This document shows positions 1 through 6,123 of a stretch of 7,981 nucleotides of DNA, in pieces. The position numbers and the translations under genes are program-made. Under the pieces are notes generated by a model. That model saw only the letters and a program-made list of their open reading frames with translations, was not told where the DNA came from and ran no database searches. Each line of letters starts with the position of its first letter. Within the stretch, counting starts at the first letter, position 1. The DNA comes from Candidatus Omnitrophota bacterium (lineage in GTDB: Bacteria; Omnitrophota; Gorgyraeia; JABMQH01), in the NCBI GenBank assembly GCA_026387595.1, contig JAPLLL010000046.1:1-7981 (forward strand), read 5' to 3'.

Positions 1-1
1 A

Positions 2-463
2 AAGGGCCTCATAGAATTGCACCAGGGCCACATCAGGGTGGAGAGCGAGCTTGGCAAAGGAACAAAATTTATCTTTATACTGCCAAAACGTACCTATAAA
101 GAGATATTCAGCGAACATGTAAACAATGGCATAATGGAGGCCTCAAAAAACGGATCGCAGGTTTCGGCCATCATTGTTTACATGGAAGAGTTAAGCAAGG
201 TTAAGGAGAAAGTGCCGCAAGAGAAGCTGGATGCCTTGTGCCTGGGCATAGAAAAGATCGTAGAAAGAGTCCTGCGCCGCACCGGAGACGTTGCTTTGAA
301 AGACGCCTGCGAGATTATGGTTGTCTTGCCTGAATGCGATAAACAAGGCGCCGTACGCGTATCTAGCAGGCTTAATGAGGCGCTTGCAAGTTATCTGAAG
401 GAAACTGATCTTGGCAATATAATACGGTTGCGCGTGGGGTATGCGACATATCCCGTATCCTGA
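2..463 (+). CDS. Histidine kinase C-terminus fused to degenerate GGDEF domain (5' partial, 3' truncated)
   Basis: The frame is open from base 2, so the N-terminus lies outside the window. The first ~25 residues (HQGHIRVESELGKGTKFIFILP) are the end of a HATPase_c domain: GKGTKF is the G2 box of sensor histidine kinases. The rest follows the GGDEF (diguanylate cyclase) pattern: RRTGD, then VVLPEC, then a strand ending VGYATYP. The signature itself, normally GGDEF, reads DACEI (302-316), so cyclase activity is very unlikely and the domain would be a sensor or a docking module. The domain stops right after GYATYP, without the usual final helices, because the reading frame runs into receiver-domain sequence of another frame. 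The product is therefore probably truncated by a deletion or a misassembly. The kinase assignment rests on a short fragment; the degenerate GGDEF call is inference from pattern. Confidence 0.72.
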   Translation, partial: KGLIELHQGHIRVESELGKGTKFIFILPKRTYKEIFSEHVNNGIMEASKNGSQVSAIIVYMEELSKVKEKVPQEKLDALCLGIEKIVERVLRRTGDVALKDACEIMVVLPECDKQGAVRVSSRLNEALASYLKETDLGNIIRLRVGYATYPVS

Positions 464-738
464 CCGCGTATGACGGCCAGGAGGCGCTGGATAAAGCGCG
501 CAAAGAAAAACCTGACCTGATAATTCTGGACCTTATGTTGCCGAAGATAGACGGATACAAGGTTTGCGCGATGCTTAAACGCGACCAGAAATATTCAAAA
601 ATACCGATACTGATGTTTACCGCCCGCGCGCAGGAGTCGGATGAAAAACTCGGCAAGGAGGTCGGCGCGGACGGATATATAACGAAACCGTTCGAGTCGA
701 AGGCGCTGCTGGGGAAAATAGAGGAACTGTTAAAGTAA
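457..738 (+). pseudogene. Response regulator receiver domain lacking its N-terminus
   Basis: Reading in frame 1, the sequence is a clear receiver domain from ILTAYDGQEAL onwards: PDLIILDLMLP with the phospho-acceptor Asp at 529-531, the switch Thr in LMFTAR, and the conserved Lys in ITKPF, ending IEELLK at the stop 736-738. The first strand and helix, including the Asp-Asp metal pocket, are absent, and there is no ATG, GTG or TTG in this frame between the stop at 364-366 and the internal ATG at 535. Translation from 535 would give only 67 residues starting after the phospho-acceptor, which could not fold as a receiver. The upstream side is the end of the kinase/GGDEF gene in another frame. 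About 25-30 N-terminal codons appear lost. It may be a real deletion product or an assembly chimera. Confidence 0.75.
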
Positions 739-766
739 AGGATCATAGGGCCTTAGGATCATAGGG
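739..766. repeat. 12-bp tandem direct repeat between response regulators
   Basis: AGGATCATAGGG occurs at 739-750 and again at 755-766, a 16-bp period with CCTT between the copies. The second copy leads directly into the GGGAGGG ribosome-binding region of the next response regulator. It looks like a small slippage duplication of a leader; no regulatory role is evident. Confidence 0.7.
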
Positions 767-774
767 AGGGCACG

Positions 775-1176
775 ATGGAAAAGAAGAAGATACTGATAAT
801 AGACGATGAAGTGAACCTCGCCGACCTTGTCAAGGCAAGGCTTGAGTTTAATAATTTTTACGTAATACCATGTTATACGAGCAGCCGTGCTTTGGAAATC
901 GCGCTAAGAGAAAACCCGGACCTTATCCTGCTGGATGTAATGATGCCTGACCCGGATGGGTATGAGGTCTGCAAATCCTTAAAGGCCGATAAGGCCACAT
1001 CCACTATACCTATAATCCTGTTTACCGCTAAGGAACAACAGACGCAGGATCTACGTGACAAATGCCTGGAAGTTGGCGCAGACGATTATATCCTGAAACC
1101 ATATGGGCAAGCAAAACTTTTAGCCAAGATAAACAAGCTGATAGGTACTCCGAAGAAAGGGGCCGGTAAAAAATGA
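775..1176 (+). CDS. Single-domain response regulator (CheY-like receiver)
   Basis: A complete stand-alone receiver domain of 133 residues. It shows the acidic pair D10-D11, phospho-acceptor D54 (LLDVMMP), switch T84 (LFTAKE) and K108 (LKPYG), so it should be phosphorylated by a histidine kinase, perhaps the one truncated at the left edge. There is no output domain; only a short basic tail (PKKGAGKK) follows. It therefore acts through protein contacts, or in a phosphorelay. The start ATG follows a GGGAGGG Shine-Dalgarno-like stretch at 764-770. Its stop overlaps the start of the next gene (ATGA at 1173-1176), implying translational coupling with the CNB-domain protein. The upstream neighbour is a broken paralogous receiver, so this cluster originally had two receivers in a row. 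Confidence 0.9.
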   Translation: MEKKKILIIDDEVNLADLVKARLEFNNFYVIPCYTSSRALEIALRENPDLILLDVMMPDPDGYEVCKSLKADKATSTIPIILFTAKEQQTQDLRDKCLEVGADDYILKPYGQAKLLAKINKLIGTPKKGAGKK

Positions 1177-1628
1177 AAGAGATGAAGGCTATTTTAGCCC
1201 AGCATTCTTTTTTCAGGGGCCTGAAAGGGGGGTACCTGGACAATATAGCGGATTGCGCCTCCTACGCCGAATTTAACGAAGAAGATATTATATTAAAAGA
1301 AGGCGGCCCTGCGGATTATTTCTACCTTATAAGGGAAGGCCTTGTGGCGATCGAGACGCTTGTAGGCGAAAGCAGGTCCATTACTATACAGACAATAGGC
1401 AAAAACGATATCCTGGGCTGGTCCTGGCTCATCCCGCCGCACCGCTCCCGGTTTAACTGCCGGGCGGTCAAGCATACCACCGCGATAAAGTTTGACGGTA
1501 AGGGCCTTAGGGAAAAATGCGAAAAAGACTGCGGCCTGGGCTATGAGATATTGGCGAACGGCTGGAGGAGACGCGGAAGCTGCTTTTGGATATGTACGGC
1601 AAGGGCACCCGGGAGTAGCGAATATTAA
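1173..1628 (+). CDS. Stand-alone cyclic-nucleotide-binding-type (CNB/Crp-like) domain protein, C-terminus frameshifted
   Basis: Residues ~10-127 follow the CNB beta-roll: HSFFRGL, then YLDNIADCASYAEFNEEDIILKEG, GPADYFYLIREGLVAIE, and a cassette ILGWSWL...RFNCRAV. The cassette lacks the usual Gly-Glu signature that holds the cNMP ribose, so ligand binding is doubtful. No Crp-type helix-turn-helix follows, so it is not an obvious transcription factor. After GYEIL (residue 127) the open frame becomes an unrelated Trp/Arg/Cys-rich tail of about 24 residues. The expected family ending (ERLEETRKLLLDMYG...) lies in another frame at 1556-1615 with a stop at 1616-1618. Comparison with the usual helix length suggests about 22 bases are missing near 1554. 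The gene is translationally coupled to the upstream response regulator (ATGA). It is a probable pseudogene, or an assembly or sequencing error. Confidence 0.75.
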   Translation: MKEMKAILAQHSFFRGLKGGYLDNIADCASYAEFNEEDIILKEGGPADYFYLIREGLVAIETLVGESRSITIQTIGKNDILGWSWLIPPHRSRFNCRAVKHTTAIKFDGKGLREKCEKDCGLGYEILANGWRRRGSCFWICTARAPGSSEY

Positions 1629-1641
1629 GTGGAAGAGAATT

Positions 1642-2253
1642 ATGCAACGGGCCAATACAAGCTTTACGCTTGTTGAGCTTCTTATCGTGATCGTAATAAT
1701 AGGCATACTTGCCACGATAGGCATACGTGCCATGCAGGATGTAAAGGCGAAAGTCATTGCTGATGAAGCCGTGCTCGGCATGAGAGCCCTTGTTAATGCC
1801 GTCAATCAATATCACAACATAAACGGTAGTTACCCTCCATTCAACGGCGTGTGGTGGATTGATTCCTATGAGCTTTCAACGAAACCGTACTTCCCAGACG
1901 TAGTATTCAGATGGGCGTTTATACCTTGGGGGTCTCCCGGGTTTAACGGCCCGCGTGCAACGCTTGATACGCAACACTTCTGCCAGGATTCTTATCAGTA
2001 TGGGTACTTTAGAGACAAGCAAACCGGTGAGTGGAATCATCCCGGAATAGTCGTGTATGTAAACTGCTACGAAAATTATTCCCGCAACAACTCTCCGGGT
2101 GCCAGAGAGGCATATGCCACAACCGACGGATATCCAAATCAAGACAACCAGTTTCCGTGTCTCATATATTTTGTAGAAACAAATCAGATCTACCATCAAG
2201 GCTGGTCTAAATCTGGGTATCCTCGCTGGAAAACCTGTCCGGACGCGCCGTAA
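1642..2253 (+). CDS. Type IV pilin-like / type II secretion pseudopilin protein
   Basis: A 203-residue protein with a class III signal sequence: a short charged leader (MQRANTS), then FTLVELLIVIVIIGILATIGI. The mature numbering gives Phe1 and Glu5, as in type IV prepilins and GspG/GspH pseudopilins. The residue before the cleavage point is Ser7 rather than the usual Gly. After the N-terminal helix comes AVNQYHNINGSYPP, a segment typical of GspG-like major pseudopilins, then an aromatic and Asn/Gly-rich globular part with four Cys (1980-2240), which could form disulfides. The ATG at 1642 is preferred, with GGAAGA at 1631-1636 as ribosome-binding site; the frame stays open further upstream only by running over the CNB-domain gene. 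No assembly ATPase, platform protein or peptidase is nearby, so this is an orphan minor pilin or pseudopilin. Its substrate or partner is unknown. Confidence 0.85.
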   Translation: MQRANTSFTLVELLIVIVIIGILATIGIRAMQDVKAKVIADEAVLGMRALVNAVNQYHNINGSYPPFNGVWWIDSYELSTKPYFPDVVFRWAFIPWGSPGFNGPRATLDTQHFCQDSYQYGYFRDKQTGEWNHPGIVVYVNCYENYSRNNSPGAREAYATTDGYPNQDNQFPCLIYFVETNQIYHQGWSKSGYPRWKTCPDAP

Positions 2254-2356
2254 AGCTCTGGAGGGACACTTTCAAGCATAAAAAGTGGGCAAGTAGCAAT
2301 AGAAAAGTCCTGATGTGTTATTACTGGACCTGCCGTCTCCGGCTTAGAGATTTTAC

Positions 2357-2385
2357 TTGGGTTTTTATTTGCCCGAGAGTATAAT
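2357..2385 (+). promoter_or_regulatory. Putative sigma70 promoter of the fabH-ferredoxin-vor operon
   Basis: A perfect -10 TATAAT lies at 2380-2385, 17 bp downstream of a weak -35 TTGGGT at 2357-2362. Initiation near 2392 would leave a leader of about 30 bases before fabH with AAAGGA at 2404-2409. The rest of the gap 2254-2420 holds a weak hairpin (CACTTT/AAAGTG, 2267-2287) and no T-run, so no intrinsic terminator for the pilin gene is visible. Prediction from consensus only. Confidence 0.5.
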
Positions 2386-2420
2386 CAAGATATAGTAACG
2401 TGAAAGGAAATCTTTACTAA

Positions 2421-3401
2421 ATGTATAGGGCAAGAATAATTTCTACCGGCTATTATCTGCCTGAGCGAGTCGTTACCAACAAAGAGCTTGAAAAACTTGT
2501 TGATACGACCGACGAATGGATAACGACCCGCACGGGCATAAAGGAAAGGCATATCGCGGCGGCAGGCGAGTCTTCTTCAGACATGGGCATAAGGGCGGCG
2601 CGGTGGGCGCTTGAAAAGGCGCATATGAAGCCCGAAGAGATAGACGCGCTGATATGCGCGACAGCGACACCGGACCACTCGTTTCCCGCGACGTCGTGCC
2701 TTATCCAGAAAGCGCTTAAATTCACGAACGCCTTTGCGTTTGACGTATCTGCCGCATGCTCCGGCTTTTTATACGCGCTGACTGTAGCGGAAACAATGCT
2801 TTTAGCAGACAAGGCAAAGACAGTCCTTGTTGTTGCGACCGAGAAACTGTCCAGCGTGACCGACTGGACTGACCGCTCGACCTGCGTTTTGTTCGGGGAT
2901 GGCGCAGGGGCCGCGATATTAAAGAAAGAAAACGGCGAGCGCGGTATACTATCTACATATCTTAAGAGCGATGGCACGCTTTCTGATTTATTAATGGTTC
3001 CGGCGGGCGGTTCGCGAAAGCCGGCCTCGGAAGAAACGATCAAGAACAGGGAGCATTACCTGAGGATGGACGGCAACGAGGTCTTCAGAATGGCCGTGCA
3101 TAAAATGATAGAGGCGGTAGAGGAAGCCATAAAGCGCGCCGGCATAAAGACTGAAGATGTCAAATTTTTTGTGCCCCACCAGGCAAACCTGAGAATAATA
3201 GACGCGATAGCCAAACGGCTCAAGATAAAACCCGAGCAGATGTTCGTTAACCTTTATAAGACCGGGAACACCAGTGCCGCGAGTATAGCTATAGCGATCT
3301 CAGAGGCCGAAGAGCAGGGCCTGATAAAATCGGGCGATATTATAGTGCTTGTCAGTTTCGGTGCCGGGTTTACGTGGGGCGGGATAGCTTTACGGTGGTA
3401 A
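2421..3401 (+). CDS. fabH: Beta-ketoacyl-[acyl-carrier-protein] synthase III (FabH)
   Basis: A full-length, 326-residue KAS III of the thiolase fold, which initiates fatty-acid synthesis by condensing an acyl-CoA primer with malonyl-ACP in the cytoplasm. The catalytic triad is visible: Cys113 in SAACSGFLYAL, His253 in VPHQANLRII and Asn283 in TGNTSAAS. Other hallmarks are the N-terminal STGYYLPERVVTN, DTTDEWITTRTGIKERHI, GDGAGAAIL and the terminal FGAGFTWGG. Length and ends match bacterial FabH closely. It begins at ATG 2421 after AAAGGA and is the first gene of the operon. Its last bases overlap the ferredoxin gene. It is the only fatty-acid gene here: the plsX, fabD and fabG genes that often accompany fabH are not seen, and a 2-oxoacid oxidoreductase stands in their place, which suggests supply of an acyl-CoA primer. 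Primer specificity cannot be read from the sequence. Confidence 0.96.
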   Translation: MYRARIISTGYYLPERVVTNKELEKLVDTTDEWITTRTGIKERHIAAAGESSSDMGIRAARWALEKAHMKPEEIDALICATATPDHSFPATSCLIQKALKFTNAFAFDVSAACSGFLYALTVAETMLLADKAKTVLVVATEKLSSVTDWTDRSTCVLFGDGAGAAILKKENGERGILSTYLKSDGTLSDLLMVPAGGSRKPASEETIKNREHYLRMDGNEVFRMAVHKMIEAVEEAIKRAGIKTEDVKFFVPHQANLRIIDAIAKRLKIKPEQMFVNLYKTGNTSAASIAIAISEAEEQGLIKSGDIIVLVSFGAGFTWGGIALRW

Positions 3402-3604
3402 AGAAACAAGCTAAGAAGGTCCATATATATGAGGATTTTTGCAAAGGCTGCGGCCTGTGCGTCTTTTTTTGTCCTGATAAGGCACTCTCCCACCAGAAAA
3501 AATTCAACATAAAAGGTTTTCATCCGGCTAAATGGAAAGGCTCCTGCAGTCTGTGCGGGAAGTGTTTTATCGTTTGCCCTGATTTCGCGATAGAGGTGAA
3601 ATAA
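3395..3604 (+). CDS. 2x[4Fe-4S] ferredoxin, delta subunit of 2-oxoacid:ferredoxin oxidoreductase
   Basis: A 69-residue electron-transfer subunit with two complete cluster motifs: CKGCGLCVFFCP (Cys16, 19, 22, 26) and CSLCGKCFIVCP (Cys51, 54, 57, 61). It would pass electrons from the TPP site of the beta subunit to soluble ferredoxin. KorD/VorD subunits typically start with a few basic residues and then xHIxExxCKGCGLC, which favours the GTG at 3395, overlapping the fabH stop by 7 bases. An alternative GTG at 3374 would add seven residues that are only the fabH end in another frame. The G-rich stretch 3376-3382 may serve as ribosome-binding site. It is followed immediately by the alpha subunit. 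The call is secure; the exact start is less so. Confidence 0.9.
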   Translation: MVKKQAKKVHIYEDFCKGCGLCVFFCPDKALSHQKKFNIKGFHPAKWKGSCSLCGKCFIVCPDFAIEVK

Positions 3605-4654
3605 GTGAAAGGCCTTTGGAAAGGGAATCTCGCGGTCGTCGAAGGCGCCATAGCAGGCGGCCTTGACGCATATTTCGGCTATCCCATAACCCCGCAGAAT
3701 GAAATACCTGAATACATGTCCGCCCGCATGCGCGAGATAGGCCGCACATTCCTCCAGGCCGAGTCAGAGCTTGCCGCGATAAACATGGTTTTCGGCGCCG
3801 CCTTGACCGGCAAAAAAGCCATGACCACCTCTTCTTCGCCGGGTATTTCGCTTATGCAGGAAGGCATTTCTTATCTGGTCGGCTCTGAGACGCCCGCAGT
3901 GATAGTAAACGTTCAGCGCGGCGGTCCCGGCCTTGGGAACATATCAGGCAGCCAGGGCGATTATTTCCAGACCGTAAAAGGTGGCGGCCACGGCGATTAT
4001 AAACTAATAGTGTTTACGCCGGGCAGCGTGCAAGAGATGCATGACATGGCAAAGGTCTCCTTTGATGTTGCGTTTAAATACAGGAACCCGGTCATTATAT
4101 TGACCGACGGTGTTCTGGGCCAGATGTCCGAACCCGCAGAAATAAAAGTCATTAAGACCACTGCCACCCCTGGGGTGGAGGATTTAGGTTGGAACCTTAC
4201 AGGGGCAAGGGGGAGAAAACCGCGGTTCATTCGGTCGCTTTTTATGGGCGAGGGCGAACTCGAAAAGTATAACTATAAACTCGCAAAAAAGTTTGAAACG
4301 ATGAAGGAAGAGCTGGACTGGGAAGAAAAAGATGTGGAAGATGCAAAGGTGATACTGGTCGGATATGGCACAAGCGGTCGCATAAATCTTGAGGCATATC
4401 AGGAAGCCAGGAAAAAAGGCCTGAAAGTAGGTTTTTTCAGGCTAAAGACTGTCTATCCATTCCCGGAACAAAGGCTTTATGAGCTTTCAAAGCGGGCAAA
4501 ATTCCTGGCAGTCGAGATGTCAATGGGCCAGATGGTGGAGGATGTTAAGCTCGCCGTACAGGGCCGTTCGGAAGTGCGATTTTACGGAAAACCCGGGGGC
4601 GGGCTGCCTGAGGTGGGCGAGATAATTAAAATAGCCAAGGCGATGATGCAATGA
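3605..4654 (+). CDS. vorB: 2-oxoacid:ferredoxin oxidoreductase alpha subunit, VorB-type
   Basis: 349 residues carrying the pyrimidine-binding domain I of the PFOR superfamily (about 5-190) and domain II (about 245-340). Diagnostic stretches are GYPITPQNEIPEYM (25-38), QAESELAAIN (51-60, containing the Glu that activates the thiamine cofactor), TTSSSPGISLMQEG (74-87), RGGPGLGN (105-112) and KGGGHGDYKLIV. This wording matches the VorB branch usually annotated as 3-methyl-2-oxobutanoate dehydrogenase, which converts branched 2-oxoacids plus CoA to acyl-CoA, CO2 and reduced ferredoxin. Related KorA (2-oxoglutarate) proteins are close, so the substrate is not certain. The start is GTG 3605, directly after the ferredoxin stop, with AGAGGTGA at 3592-3599 as Shine-Dalgarno. 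The end overlaps the beta gene by 4 bases (ATGA). Confidence 0.92.
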   Translation: MKGLWKGNLAVVEGAIAGGLDAYFGYPITPQNEIPEYMSARMREIGRTFLQAESELAAINMVFGAALTGKKAMTTSSSPGISLMQEGISYLVGSETPAVIVNVQRGGPGLGNISGSQGDYFQTVKGGGHGDYKLIVFTPGSVQEMHDMAKVSFDVAFKYRNPVIILTDGVLGQMSEPAEIKVIKTTATPGVEDLGWNLTGARGRKPRFIRSLFMGEGELEKYNYKLAKKFETMKEELDWEEKDVEDAKVILVGYGTSGRINLEAYQEARKKGLKVGFFRLKTVYPFPEQRLYELSKRAKFLAVEMSMGQMVEDVKLAVQGRSEVRFYGKPGGGLPEVGEIIKIAKAMMQ

Positions 4655-5379
4655 AAACAATTCTACCTGAAAGCATACGAAGGATAAGTCATATATACTG
4701 CCCGGGCTGTGGCCACGGCATAATACACAGGCTAATGGGCGAGGCTATAGATGAACTGGGCATAGTTGAGAAAACGATTGCAATCGCGCCGGTAGGCTGC
4801 GCAGTATTCGGGTATTTTTACTGGCATTTTGATACCACAGAGGCGGCACACGGCAGGCCGCCTGCTGTGGCAACAGGCATAAAACGTGTCCTGCCGGACA
4901 GGATCGTCATTACGTATCAGGGGGACGGGGACCTAGCCGCAATAGGCGGCAATGAGATGCTGCATGCCGCCAACAGGGGGGAGAACATAACGGTATTATT
5001 TGTTAATAACGCCTGCTACGGCATGACCGGCGGGCAGATGGCGCCCACAACGCTTTTAAAACAGGTGACCACGACCACACCAAAAGGCAGGACAAACGAG
5101 GACGGCTATCCCTTGAGGGTGTGCGAATTATTATCCACGTTGGGCGGAGTCGCGTATGCGGAAAGAGTGGCAGTCAACACCCCGGCTAATATAATGAAAG
5201 CAAGGGCAGCCGTAAAAAAGGCGCTGCAGTATCAGATTGATAAAAAAGGATTTACCATAGTGGAATTTCTTTCCATGTGTCCGGTGGGCTGGGGATTGGC
5301 CCCTGTTGAATCCGCTGAGTGGATAAATAAAGAGATGATAAAATATTTCCCGCTTGGCGTCTTTAAGGATACTAAATGA
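4651..5379 (+). CDS. 2-oxoacid:ferredoxin oxidoreductase beta subunit (TPP-binding)
   Basis: 242 residues forming the thiamine-pyrophosphate-binding subunit. CPGCGHG (17-23) is the conserved N-terminal motif, APVGCAVF (46-53) follows, and GDGDLAAIGGNEM (91-103) with VNNACYGMTGGQMAPTT forms the Mg-TPP motif GDG...NN. The C-terminal MCPVGWGL is typical of VorA/KorB subunits. The two-chain alpha/beta split plus separate gamma and delta subunits corresponds to the four-subunit archaeal-type enzyme rather than the single-chain bacterial pyruvate oxidoreductase. The gene starts inside the alpha stop (ATGA at 4651-4654) and ends with another ATGA overlap into gamma, so the subunits are translationally coupled for stoichiometric assembly in the cytoplasm. 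Confidence 0.94.
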   Translation: MKTILPESIRRISHIYCPGCGHGIIHRLMGEAIDELGIVEKTIAIAPVGCAVFGYFYWHFDTTEAAHGRPPAVATGIKRVLPDRIVITYQGDGDLAAIGGNEMLHAANRGENITVLFVNNACYGMTGGQMAPTTLLKQVTTTTPKGRTNEDGYPLRVCELLSTLGGVAYAERVAVNTPANIMKARAAVKKALQYQIDKKGFTIVEFLSMCPVGWGLAPVESAEWINKEMIKYFPLGVFKDTK

Positions 5380-5912
5380 AGCAGGAAATAATAATAAGCG
5401 GCTTTGGCGGCCAGGGCGTTATGTTCGCGGGTACGCTTTTGTGTCATGCCGCGATGAAAGAGGGCAAATTCGTTACCTCTTTCCCGTCTTATGGCGCCGA
5501 GATACGCGGCGGCATAGCAAACTGCCAGGTCATCATATCGGATGAGCCGATAGGTGCTCCGGTAGTCTATAGCCCTGGTGTCCTGATAGCGCTTAATGAA
5601 CCGTCATTTGAAAAGTTTTCCTCCCGCGTTAAGAAAGGTGGATTTATCTTGGCGAATACGAGCCTTTATAAGCCGGCTAAATTAAGCGGCATTAAGATAT
5701 TTGAAATCCCCGCCAACGAAATAGCCGAAAAAAGCGGCTCGATATTGTCTGTTAACATAGTCATGCTCGGTTCACTTATCGCCAAAACCAAGCTTTTAAA
5801 ATTAGAAAGCGTAATAAATTCCATCCCGGAAGTCCTCACCGACAAGAAAAAACCCCTCTGGGAACCCAACAAGAAGGCCCTCAAGGCCGGCTTTTCGTAT
5901 AAACCCGCCTAA
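5376..5912 (+). CDS. 2-oxoacid:ferredoxin oxidoreductase gamma subunit
   Basis: 178 residues of the POR_N/gamma type: SGFGGQGVMFAGTLL (8-22) is the Gly-rich start, followed by FPSYGAEIRGGIANCQVIIS and a Rossmann-like half ending VINSIPEVL. In the enzyme this domain helps bind CoA and contacts the alpha subunit. The ATG overlaps the beta stop by 4 bases. It is the last gene of the operon; after its stop at 5910-5912 comes the large palindromic region, with no classical hairpin plus T-run terminator. Length is normal for the family. Confidence 0.93.
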   Translation: MKQEIIISGFGGQGVMFAGTLLCHAAMKEGKFVTSFPSYGAEIRGGIANCQVIISDEPIGAPVVYSPGVLIALNEPSFEKFSSRVKKGGFILANTSLYKPAKLSGIKIFEIPANEIAEKSGSILSVNIVMLGSLIAKTKLLKLESVINSIPEVLTDKKKPLWEPNKKALKAGFSYKPA

Positions 5913-5924
5913 TTTCCGCAACGG

Positions 5925-6123
5925 TCTTTCTGCCAAGAAAAAGTCCCGCTCGCTCAGGAGAAAATTTTTCACGCCTTTTCTTTCGCATTTTGTCGGGGGC
6001 GGTGAACTCGCCGACACGTAAAGTGTCGGCTCGGACATCCACCGCCCTTTTAGAAACCGCCAAAATGCTCATAAAAGGCTAAATTTTCTATTCGCTCGCC
6101 GGGACTTTTTCCTGGCAAGATCA
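5925..6123. repeat. MITE-like ~199-bp imperfect palindrome flanked by 7-bp direct repeats
   Basis: Nested inverted repeats pair across a centre near 6020-6026. The outer arms TGCCAAGAAAAAGTCCCG (5931-5948) and its complement at 6100-6117 match 17 of 18. Inner pairs are AGAAAATTT (5959-5967/6081-6089), GCCTTTT (5973-5979/6073-6079), GCATTTT (5985-5991/6062-6068), GGGCGGTG (5997-6004/6040-6047) and GCCGACAC (6010-6017/6023-6030) with a 5-base loop. GCAACGG stands at 5918-5924 and 6124-6130, each six bases outside the outer arms, as a target-site duplication would. No protein-coding frame is convincing inside. It could be a non-autonomous transposable element, or a structured 3' end of the vor operon transcript. 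Confidence 0.65.

Noticed and set aside
1440..1470. Hairpin CCCGG/CCGGG as a regulatory element
   Set aside because: It lies inside the CNB-domain coding region, is only 5 bp long and is expected by chance.
1545..1630. Programmed frameshift in the CNB-domain gene
   Set aside because: No slippery heptamer is seen, and codons for about eight residues are missing, which a frameshift alone cannot restore.
1492..1641. N-terminal extension of the pilin-like protein by 50 residues
   Set aside because: The added residues only read through the CNB-domain gene in another frame, and a standard leader peptide and ribosome-binding site support ATG 1642.
2254..2420. Possible c-di-GMP (GEMM-type) riboswitch or pilin-linked RNA in the gap before fabH
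   Set aside because: A GGGCAA and a CTCCGGCTTAG-like string recall parts of GEMM, but the conserved order, GNRA loop and paired arms cannot be built; only weak 5-6 bp hairpins are found.
2453..3043. Long minus-strand open frame inside fabH
   Set aside because: It is antisense to a strongly conserved gene, has no recognisable domain, and is explained by codon bias of fabH; the other antisense frames are similar.
3374..3394. Ferredoxin start at the upstream GTG
   Set aside because: The seven extra residues lie within fabH coding sequence and are not part of the family pattern; GTG 3395 gives the usual short N-terminus. Not fully excluded.
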